Assembly (NCBI GenBank): GCA_902581795.1
Contig: CACHPL010000001.1
Location: forward strand, 372,001-436,000
Origin: an uncultured Pelagibacteraceae bacterium
GTDB lineage: Bacteria; Pseudomonadota; Alphaproteobacteria; Pelagibacterales; Pelagibacteraceae
Direction: 5' to 3'
DNA: 64,000 nucleotides
Shown: in pieces, positions 57,523 through 64,000 of the stretch
How positions within the stretch are numbered: the stretch's first letter is position 1
How the letters are laid out: each line of letters starts with the position of its first letter
The notes under the pieces: model-generated
The model's input: only the letters and a program-made list of their open reading frames with translations
The model's database searches: none
Told to the model about the DNA's origin: nothing
Program-made: the position numbers and the translations under genes

Positions 57523-57529
57523 ATTAAAA

Positions 57530-59083
57530 CTAATTATTATAAACCAATTTTCTTGCATTAATAATTAAGTTGTCCGCCTCCTCTCTTGATAATGCAAAAT
57601 CTTCTAAGTAACCATTTATTCTTATTCTTTTTCCTTTGATCTCATCCATTCCTCCTATTAGTTCATCTGAGGATAAATCTGCAAAATCTTGGAGTTTTTT
57701 TATATTTTTTTCTCCCAATACAACAAGCATTCCTTGAGTTATACCTTTAAGATTTATCAATTGATCTTCAACTCCGAGTTCTTTTAATTTTTTTGATATT
57801 TCTATTTTTTCTTTTTCCAAATATTCTTTTGATCTATCTATTAATTCTTTAGCAGTTGAATCTTCTATTCCTTCAATTTTTGATATGTCTTCTATTTTTG
57901 AATTAGCAATTTCTTCAATATTAGAAAAATTTTCTGAAACTAAAAGCTGACCCAATGTTTCATCGACTTCTAAATTGTTTATTAGATTTTCAGTTCTTTC
58001 TTTAAATTCTGTTTGTCTTCTTTCAGAATCTTCCTTGTCTGTCAGTATATCTATTTCGTAATTAATTAGTTTTGAAGCCAATCTAACATTTTGACCTCTT
58101 CGACCGATTGCCTTACTTAAATTTTCCTCAGTTAAAATAACATCAATTCTTTTATTTTGTTCATCGATTAAAACTTTTTGGATTTCAGCTGGTGACAAAG
58201 ACTCCGCAACTAAAGTTGGTAAATCTTCTGTCCATTTAATTATATCAATTTTTTCACCATGTAGTTCATTAACAACTGTTTGAACTCTGCTGCCTCTCAT
58301 TCCAACACAGGCTCCAACAGGATCGAGTGATGAGTCTTTTGAGTGTACACAAATTTTTGCTCGGCTACCTGGATCTCTAGCTACAGACTTAATTTCGATT
58401 ATACCTTCGTAAATTTCTGGAACTTCTTGAAAGAATAATTTTGCTAAAAACTGCGGGTGCGCTCGTGATAAAAATATTTGATGTCCTTTAACATCTTTCT
58501 TAACTTCAAAGCAATAAGCTTTGACTCTGTCTCCATTTTTTAATATCTCTCTTTGAATAAGCTCCTCTTTTCTTATAATCCCTTCAGCCCTACCCAAATC
58601 AACTATGACATTTCCGTATTCTATTCTTTTGACTATTCCACTTAAAATCTGTTTCTGTTTTTCAATAAAGTCGTCATACTGCCTATTTTTCTCTGCCTCT
58701 TTAACTCTTTGAGATATAACTTGTTTTGCACTTTGCGCAGCAATCCTGCCAAAATCTATTTGGGGTAAATCTTCGTAAATTTTATCGCCAACTTTTATCG
58801 ACTCTTTACTCTTTTGCTTTGAATTTGCGTCTTTAATAGAAATTTCCCTAACAGGATCTTCAACTTTTTCTACGACTTGAAGAACTTTATGAATTTTTAT
58901 ATTTCCGCTTTCTCTGTCAATTTTTGCTTCAATCTCGTTTTCTGATCCGAATTTACTGTAGGCAGCCTTTTGAATTGCCATTTCCATAGAATTTAAAATT
59001 AATTCTTTATCAATTGACTTTTCGTTGGCAACGGAATCAACAATTCTTAAAAGTTCTTGTTTGTCTAACCCTCTATTTAACAT
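57530..59083 (-). CDS. nusA: Transcription termination/antitermination factor NusA
   Basis: 517 residues. NusA N-terminal domain (about 1-130), S1, then KH domains (GACVGMRGSRVQTVVNELHGEKIDII and AIGRRGQNVRLASKLI). Two C-terminal acidic repeats around SNIEEIANS and DLSSDELI fit the alphaproteobacterial form. A leader with a promoter, a hairpin terminator and a Shine-Dalgarno sequence (TTAGGAG, about 59092-59098) sits in front. rimP, commonly upstream of nusA, is absent. Confidence 0.94.
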   Translation of the reverse strand: MLNRGLDKQELLRIVDSVANEKSIDKELILNSMEMAIQKAAYSKFGSENEIEAKIDRESGNIKIHKVLQVVEKVEDPVREISIKDANSKQKSKESIKVGDKIYEDLPQIDFGRIAAQSAKQVISQRVKEAEKNRQYDDFIEKQKQILSGIVKRIEYGNVIVDLGRAEGIIRKEELIQREILKNGDRVKAYCFEVKKDVKGHQIFLSRAHPQFLAKLFFQEVPEIYEGIIEIKSVARDPGSRAKICVHSKDSSLDPVGACVGMRGSRVQTVVNELHGEKIDIIKWTEDLPTLVAESLSPAEIQKVLIDEQNKRIDVILTEENLSKAIGRRGQNVRLASKLINYEIDILTDKEDSERRQTEFKERTENLINNLEVDETLGQLLVSENFSNIEEIANSKIEDISKIEGIEDSTAKELIDRSKEYLEKEKIEISKKLKELGVEDQLINLKGITQGMLVVLGEKNIKKLQDFADLSSDELIGGMDEIKGKRIRINGYLEDFALSREEADNLIINARKLVYNN

Positions 59084-59100
59084 AGTATTTTAATGCTCCT

Positions 59101-59127
59101 AAAAAAAAATGGGCAAAAGCCCATTTT
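59101..59127 (-). terminator. Hairpin terminator between metK and nusA, possible nusA leader attenuator
   Basis: A 9-bp perfect stem (AAAATGGGC at 59106-59114, GCCCATTTT at 59119-59127) with an AAAA loop on the plus strand, followed on the minus strand by nine T (59109 down to 59101). It lies downstream of metK (stop 59184) and 17 bases upstream of the nusA ATG. A promoter-like element precedes it, so it may act inside the nusA leader and not only as the metK terminator. Confidence 0.75.
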
Positions 59128-59151
59128 GTTCTTCCAGGTAACTTAGTAATA

Positions 59152-59180
59152 TTAATAATTTATAATTACGCCCTTTTCAA
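59152..59180 (-). promoter_or_regulatory. Candidate promoter for nusA
   Basis: Minus strand: TTGAAA (59175-59180, 5/6 to -35), a 17-base spacer and TATTAA (59152-59157, 4/6 to -10), starting just after the metK stop. A start near 59145 would give a leader of about 60 bases that contains the hairpin terminator and ends with a Shine-Dalgarno sequence. Confidence 0.5.
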
Positions 59181-59183
59181 GAA

Positions 59184-60347
59184 TTACTTTTTGAAAATCG
59201 TGGTTTTATCAGTTTTTTCCCAAGAAAAAGAACCATCCGAGCTTGGTTTCCTACCAAAATGACCATATGCAGATGTACTTTGATAAATTGGCCTATTTAA
59301 AGAAAGCATTTCTCTAATTCCTCTTGGACTTAAGTCAAAATTATCTTTAATTAATTTTTCAACATGTTTTGATTTTTCAACATCTCCGTCAAATAAGTTT
59401 ACGTAAATTGATAATGGTTTTGAAACTCCAATAGCATAAGCAAGCTGTATTAAACATTTCTTAGCAATTTTTGATGATACTACATTTTTTGCGACATACC
59501 TTGCCGCATAAGCCGCTGATCTATCAACTTTTGTAGGATCTTTACCCGAAAAAGCTCCTCCTCCATGAGGAGCGGCACCTCCGTATGTATCAACTATAAT
59601 TTTTCGTCCTGTAAGTCCTGTGTCTCCGTCAGGTCCTCCAATTATAAATTGTCCTGTTGGGTTTACATAAAACTCCTCTTCTTTTAATCCAGATAGTAAG
59701 TTTTTGGGAATTGATTTTTCAAGGTACGGTCTCACAATTTCTCTAACTTTTTTTTGACCAACCTCTGGTGAGTGCTGAGTAGAAATTACAACAGATGTTA
59801 CTTTGGAAGGTTTATCATTTTCGTAAAGCATTGTTACTTGACTTTTTGAGTCGGGTTCTAATTTATCTGCAATCCCTTTCTTTCTATCAAGAGCCATCAA
59901 TTCTAAAATTTTATGAGAATAATAAATTGGCGCGGGCATTAAAACTTCGGTTTCATCGCAAGCATATCCAAACATAATACCTTGGTCTCCTGCTCCTTCA
60001 TCTTTATTTCCTTTTGAATCTACGCCCATGGCTATATCTGAGGATTGAGAGTGTAAATGAACATCAATATCACAATTTTTCCAGTGAAAACCTTTTTGTT
60101 CGTAGCCTATATCTTTTATGCACTCTCTAACTTTTTGTATTAAAAAATCTTTTTTAATATCTGGCCCTCTGGTTTCACCAGCAAGAACTACTTTATTTGT
60201 AGTTGTTAATGTTTCACATGCAACCCTAGAGTTGGGTTCTTTATCAATATAAGTGTCTACAACCATATCTGATATTCGATCACAAACTTTATCTGGATGA
60301 CCTTCTGAGACAGACTCGCTAGTAAATAAATATTTATTTGATTTCAT
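59184..60347 (-). CDS. metK: S-adenosylmethionine synthetase
   Basis: 387 residues. Makes SAM from Met and [23 protein letters not shown] opening, [16 protein letters not shown], and the later [23 protein letters not shown] motif are intact. It starts at the last base of lnt, so it is coupled with it. No SAM riboswitch was seen. trmB and rimP, which often follow in Alphaproteobacteria, are missing; a terminator and nusA follow instead. Confidence 0.95.
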   Translation of the reverse strand: MKSNKYLFTSESVSEGHPDKVCDRISDMVVDTYIDKEPNSRVACETLTTTNKVVLAGETRGPDIKKDFLIQKVRECIKDIGYEQKGFHWKNCDIDVHLHSQSSDIAMGVDSKGNKDEGAGDQGIMFGYACDETEVLMPAPIYYSHKILELMALDRKKGIADKLEPDSKSQVTMLYENDKPSKVTSVVISTQHSPEVGQKKVREIVRPYLEKSIPKNLLSGLKEEEFYVNPTGQFIIGGPDGDTGLTGRKIIVDTYGGAAPHGGGAFSGKDPTKVDRSAAYAARYVAKNVVSSKIAKKCLIQLAYAIGVSKPLSIYVNLFDGDVEKSKHVEKLIKDNFDLSPRGIREMLSLNRPIYQSTSAYGHFGRKPSSDGSFSWEKTDKTTIFKK

Positions 60348-61906
60348 TAAAGTTTAAATTTTTTTAATATAAAAAATGTGAAAATAAATGTAATTAAAAG
60401 TAATAGGAATATCAAACTTTTTCTATAGCCTTCTTCATCTTTTTTTATAATTGGCAAAGACATTTCAATATTTCCAGCCTCACTAGTATCTAAACTTTTT
60501 AATACTTTCCCACTAGGATTGATAAATGCGCTAATTCCTTTATTTGCAGATCTTATTGTGAATGTTTTGCTTTCAATTGCTCTAAAAATAGCTTTTGAAA
60601 AATGTTGATAAGGGCCAATACTTTCACCAAACCAAGCATCCTCAGATATATTTAAAATAAAATCAAATTTATTATTACTTTTTCCTGTAATATTGGGAAA
60701 AATTATTTCATAACAAATCAATGGTAAAATATTTAAATTTTGAGAGTCAAATTTAAATTTTATAATCGAATCTCCTTTACCAGGTGAAAAAGAAGAATAT
60801 CCATAAGTAATTTTTTTTAAACCTAATATTTCAAGAAAATTTTCAAAAGGTAAAAATTCACCAAAAGGTACTAGTTTTTTTTTATCATATTGTGAAATAA
60901 TATTTAAATTATTATCAACAATGACCATTGAATTAAAATATTTAGTATTTTGAGTGTCGGTTTTCTTTTTTTTTGTATTTATTCCAAAGACAACTAAATG
61001 ATTTTCTGAAAAATTTTCTTTAAAAAGTGGCTTAAAATTTCTTAAATTATCAAAATCTTCTCCCATAAGAACCCCTTCGGGCCAAACAAAAATTGTGGCC
61101 TTATCTTTATCAGGGTTGCTATATTTAATTAATTTTACAATAACTTTTTCCTTATTTTGAAACTCTAATAAATCTATGTGTGCAGATACAATTTTGAAAT
61201 TTATATTTTTATCTTTTTCATATTTTACAGAATTAATTTTATAAGAGCCATAAAAGTAGTTAGCAAAAAATAAAATTGTAAAAAAACTCAAAAAAAGGTA
61301 TTTACCTTTTTTTTTAAAAAATATTATTGATGGGAAAAAAAATATAGTAATGACAAACAAGTTTAATGCAAATGTACCTGTAATTGATAAAATTTGTAAT
61401 ACTTCTGGTGACCAAGAAAAACTATGTACCCAAAGATTCCATGGAAAACCGGTTAGTATAGTGCTTCTAAAAAAATCAAAAACAGAAAAAGTTAAACTTA
61501 TTAAAAAGATAGATGATATACTCTCGTTTAAAAATTTTCCTACAAAAACAATTGGCAAAGAGAAAAACAAAGATAAAAATAATGGAATTAGTATTAAAGC
61601 AAACGGTATTAGAACTTTAAATGAGTCATCAAATGTTAATGAATAAACTATCCAATAAATGCCGAAGAAGAAGAAGCCAAATCCATAACTAGTTCCTAAA
61701 ATAAATAAATTTTTGTAAAATGGTTTTGCTCTATAAATACTTTTTGATTTTTTTTTAACATAATTTATTAAAAAGAATAAACTAGATAACGATATAAAGT
61801 TAACAAAAAAAAAATTAAATGGTTGAAAGCTTAATACCGTTAATCCTCCTAGAAGTAATGGAAATATAAATATGATAAAAAGTCTTCTGTTAAAAAATTC
61901 AATCAT
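60347..61906 (-). CDS. lnt: Apolipoprotein N-acyltransferase
   Basis: 519 residues. Several N-terminal membrane helices, then a nitrilase-fold catalytic domain with the Glu-Lys-Cys triad: Glu in [12 protein letters not shown], Lys in [12 protein letters not shown], Cys in [12 protein letters not shown]; a last helix near 498-516. Adds the third acyl chain to mature lipoproteins at the inner membrane. It overlaps ybeY by 4 bases and metK by 1. The window contains several lipoproteins that would be its substrates. Confidence 0.93.
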   Translation of the reverse strand: MIEFFNRRLFIIFIFPLLLGGLTVLSFQPFNFFFVNFISLSSLFFLINYVKKKSKSIYRAKPFYKNLFILGTSYGFGFFFFGIYWIVYSLTFDDSFKVLIPFALILIPLFLSLFFSLPIVFVGKFLNESISSIFLISLTFSVFDFFRSTILTGFPWNLWVHSFSWSPEVLQILSITGTFALNLFVITIFFFPSIIFFKKKGKYLFLSFFTILFFANYFYGSYKINSVKYEKDKNINFKIVSAHIDLLEFQNKEKVIVKLIKYSNPDKDKATIFVWPEGVLMGEDFDNLRNFKPLFKENFSENHLVVFGINTKKKKTDTQNTKYFNSMVIVDNNLNIISQYDKKKLVPFGEFLPFENFLEILGLKKITYGYSSFSPGKGDSIIKFKFDSQNLNILPLICYEIIFPNITGKSNNKFDFILNISEDAWFGESIGPYQHFSKAIFRAIESKTFTIRSANKGISAFINPSGKVLKSLDTSEAGNIEMSLPIIKKDEEGYRKSLIFLLLLITFIFTFFILKKFKL

Positions 61907-62349
61907 TTTTTTCTTATATACTTTAATAACCTTCTTTCTAGACTACTCATTTTTTTGAAATCTTTATCATAATAATGCTCATATCCTAATAAATGGAGAA
62001 GGCCATGCACCCAAAGCTTATCAAAATCATCATTAAAATTTTTTTTATTTATTTTATAAAAATTTAAAATAATATCACCTAAATATAATTTTTTTTTATT
62101 TTTGATCTCATTAATATTATTGTTTGGAAAAGATAATACATCTGTAATTTTATTTTTTTTTCTAAACTTGTAATTTAAATCTTTTATTTCTTTATTACCT
62201 GCTAACATTATTGATAAATTTACATTTTTATTCTTAATTAATTTTATTAATGGACCAATTGTTTTAATTTTATTTGTTAAATATTTCTTTGGATTTGAAA
62301 TATGTTTTTTCCAATTTTTGTTTTGAATAAAAACATCAATTTTTATCAT
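61903..62349 (-). CDS. ybeY: Endoribonuclease YbeY
   Basis: 148 residues. Zn-dependent rRNA maturation and quality-control RNase. The metal motif is HGLLHLLGYEH (three His; usual HGxLHLxGYDH). NYKFRKKNKITDVLSFP is also typical. It overlaps phoH by 14 bases and lnt by 4. A corC-type gene, often found between ybeY and lnt, is not present. Confidence 0.93.
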   Translation of the reverse strand: MIKIDVFIQNKNWKKHISNPKKYLTNKIKTIGPLIKLIKNKNVNLSIMLAGNKEIKDLNYKFRKKNKITDVLSFPNNNINEIKNKKKLYLGDIILNFYKINKKNFNDDFDKLWVHGLLHLLGYEHYYDKDFKKMSSLERRLLKYIRKK

Positions 62350-63349
62350 TACTATTTTTTTGATAAGCTTGGATAATTTTTGACACTAAAGGATGTCTAA
62401 CAACGTCTGTATGATCAAATTGAATGCATTTTATCTCTTTTATGCTTTTGAGTATATTTTTTGATTTTATTAGACCTGAATTACTTTTATTAATTAAATC
62501 AATTTGAGATGGATCACCATTTACCACTAATTTTGAATTTTCACCAATTCTGGTTAAAAACATTTTTATTTGAGTTAATGAGGCATTTTGAGCTTCATCA
62601 AGAATTGCAAAAGAATTTTTGAGAGTTCTTCCTCTCATAAATGCAAGTGGTGCAATTTCAATTTCTCCACTTTCAATTTTTTTTTGAATTTTTTCATAAC
62701 CAAACAAGTCATAAAGAGCGTCATATAAAGGCCTTAAGTATGGATCAACTTTTTCTTTCATGTCCCCTGGTAAAAAACCAAGTCTTTCTCCAGCTTCAAC
62801 TGCAGGTCTAGAAAGAATTACTCTTTCAATTTTTTTTTCCATAAGCATAGTAACAGCTACCGACACTGCTAAGTAACTTTTTCCAGTCCCTGCGGGGCCT
62901 AAGGACATGATTATACTCTCATTTAATAAAGCTTTAAGATATTCTGATTGTTTTTTTGATCTAGGAATAACCGATCTTCTAGGAGTTTTGATTATTTGAT
63001 CTAAAGATCTTATATTGTTTTTATTTTTTCCATCCATATCTCTTGAATTATTTTTTAATGAATAAGTTATATCACTATTTTCTATTGAATTAGTAACAAG
63101 ATATTTGTTTACCAAGAATTTAAGTGAGTTTGCAACATTTGTAATTTGAAATTTATCCCCCTTTGCTGTTATAGAATTTCCTCTAAAAAAAAGCTTTGTA
63201 TTAGTTAGTTTCTCAATTTCATTAAGATTTTTATTAAATTCGCCAACAACAGCCATTAAAATTTTATTATCAAAAATTTTAATATTAATAGTTTCGTTAT
63301 CTATTTTTTTAATTAAAACCTGTTTATTAAGGTTGGTTGCTTCTAACAT
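62336..63349 (-). CDS. phoH: PhoH-family ATPase (PhoH-like)
   Basis: 337 residues. N-terminal KH-like segment (about 1-100) then the PhoH ATPase: Walker A GPAGTGKSYLAVSVAV, LSRPAVEAGERLGFLPGD, Walker B FAILDEAQNAS and GDPSQIDL. Located between miaB and ybeY, a common alphaproteobacterial order; a role in RNA handling with YbeY is likely. It starts 0 bases after miaB. Confidence 0.93.
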   Translation of the reverse strand: MLEATNLNKQVLIKKIDNETINIKIFDNKILMAVVGEFNKNLNEIEKLTNTKLFFRGNSITAKGDKFQITNVANSLKFLVNKYLVTNSIENSDITYSLKNNSRDMDGKNKNNIRSLDQIIKTPRRSVIPRSKKQSEYLKALLNESIIMSLGPAGTGKSYLAVSVAVTMLMEKKIERVILSRPAVEAGERLGFLPGDMKEKVDPYLRPLYDALYDLFGYEKIQKKIESGEIEIAPLAFMRGRTLKNSFAILDEAQNASLTQIKMFLTRIGENSKLVVNGDPSQIDLINKSNSGLIKSKNILKSIKEIKCIQFDHTDVVRHPLVSKIIQAYQKNSNDKN

Positions 63350-64000
63350 TTAAGCTGCAACTCCTCTTTCCTCGTTCTCTTTGACGCCAAACAAAGTATT
63401 TCTATTGCTTGTTTCTATTCTAACATTCACAATTTTTCCTACGTCTTTTTCATTTGCATTTAGTATAACAACTGGAGTTAAACAATCTGTTCTTCCAAAA
63501 TATTTTTTTTGGTTCTTCATTTTGTTTTCTACTAAAACCCCTTTAATTTTTCCAATTTGATTTTTGTTTTCTTTAATTTGTATATCTTCTAAAAGATTTT
63601 GTAGGATTATTAATCTCTTTTTTTGTTTTTCCATATCTACTGATTTTAGTCTAGAAGCAGGTGTTCCAGGTCTAGAGTTGAAAATAAATGAAAATGAGTT
63701 AATAAACTTTATTTCTTTTATTAAAGATAGAGTTTCTTGAAAATCGTTTTCTGTTTCTCCCGGATATCCAATAATAAAGTCACTAGAAAATTTTAAATTT
63801 GGATTTACTTCAATTAAACTTTTAATAATCGTCAAGTATTCTTCTCTAGTATGTTTACGATTCATTCGTTTAAGAATTTTGCTTGAACCACTTTGAACAG
63901 GCAGGTGAATAAATGGCGCTAATTTTTTAGACTTACCATAACATTCGATTAAATCTTTTGTCATATCTTTGGGATGTGATGTCGTATATCTAATTCTTTT
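63350..64000 (-). CDS. miaB: tRNA-2-methylthio-N6-dimethylallyladenosine synthase, C-terminal part
   Basis: The gene runs off the right edge. The frame stays open to base 64000, and residues before the first in-window Met read KRIRYTTSHPKDM, matching the MiaB radical-SAM barrel motif RIRYTTSHPxDM. Then HLPVQSGSSKILKRMNRKHTREEYL, SSDFIIGYPGETENDFQETLSLI, and a C-terminal TRAM domain (FGRTDCLTPVVI). The N-terminal Fe-S domain and CxxxCxxC motif lie outside the window. It methylthiolates A37 of tRNAs reading U. Confidence 0.93.
   Translation of the reverse strand, partial: KRIRYTTSHPKDMTKDLIECYGKSKKLAPFIHLPVQSGSSKILKRMNRKHTREEYLTIIKSLIEVNPNLKFSSDFIIGYPGETENDFQETLSLIKEIKFINSFSFIFNSRPGTPASRLKSVDMEKQKKRLIILQNLLEDIQIKENKNQIGKIKGVLVENKMKNQKKYFGRTDCLTPVVILNANEKDVGKIVNVRIETSNRNTLFGVKENEERGVAA

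Noticed and set aside
59184-61906. SAM riboswitch for metK
   Set aside because: metK starts at the last base of lnt, so there is no leader in which a riboswitch could lie.

Overview
The window looks like part of the chromosome of an AT-rich, streamlined marine alphaproteobacterium, most like SAR11/Pelagibacterales or a neighbouring low-GC lineage. The reasons are strong A/T bias at synonymous positions, very short spacers, and alphaproteobacterial marker genes: the RegB/RegA redox pair, ChvG/ChvI, the DUF1476 (ATPase zeta inhibitor) family, Irr, and the irr/fabA/fabB/fabI and rpsT/mutM/ubiE/ubiB/coaBC neighbourhoods. Lineage is inferred from gene content, because there is no rRNA here. I found no IS element, prophage, CRISPR array, tRNA or rRNA, and no gene-free stretch longer than about 230 bases.

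Layout. 1-9.8 kb: the end of an MBL-fold hydrolase, a lysine-rich coiled-coil protein, cyclopropane fatty acid synthase, a DapA-family lyase, a family 9 glycosyltransferase, a membrane J-domain protein, oligopeptidase B, a small lipoprotein, and a purine permease convergent with a phosphoribosyltransferase. 9.8-18.8 kb: AlkA, a DMT exporter, an msrA-sseA-RND efflux operon, a lytic transglycosylase lipoprotein, a secreted nuclease, DUF1476, VanZ-like and CutA. 18.8-30.2 kb: gpmA, a long minus-strand run (polA, chvI, chvG, ahcY, tsaE, amgK, murU), an unpaired ABC-2 ATPase, bioY and regA. 30.2-34.4 kb: a four-gene polyamine operon (decarboxylase, deoxyhypusine-synthase-like protein, aguB, aguA). 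34.4-46.6 kb: regB, gyrB, dnaN, dnaA, rpsT and mutM on the minus strand, then ubiE, ubiB, coaBC, a MoeB/ThiF protein and an SH3-domain protein on the plus strand. 46.6-52.6 kb: katG with a DUF2061 gene, irr, fabA-fabB-fabI and an unknown GNAT-like gene. 52.6-64 kb: pnp, rpsO, rbfA, infB, nusA, metK, lnt, ybeY, phoH and the C-terminal part of miaB.

How it works together. Most of the window is housekeeping: replication initiation, translation-factor and RNA-turnover operons, ubiquinone, CoA, unsaturated fatty acid and SAM/SAH metabolism, and peptidoglycan recycling. Two signalling pairs (RegB/RegA and ChvG/ChvI) and an iron/peroxide module (Irr, KatG) add regulation. The polyamine operon could run from a basic amino acid through agmatine and N-carbamoylputrescine to putrescine and then homospermidine.

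The most notable points are a promoter-hairpin-SD leader in front of nusA that looks like a transcription attenuator, an Irr-box-like palindrome over the katG -10 region, an RND adaptor with no helical hairpin, a RegB kinase with Ser instead of an acidic residue after the phospho-His, a GyrB without the usual proteobacterial insertion, loss of several genes from otherwise conserved operons (recF, dut, trmB/rimP, truB), and convergent genes whose stop codons overlap at most junctions.
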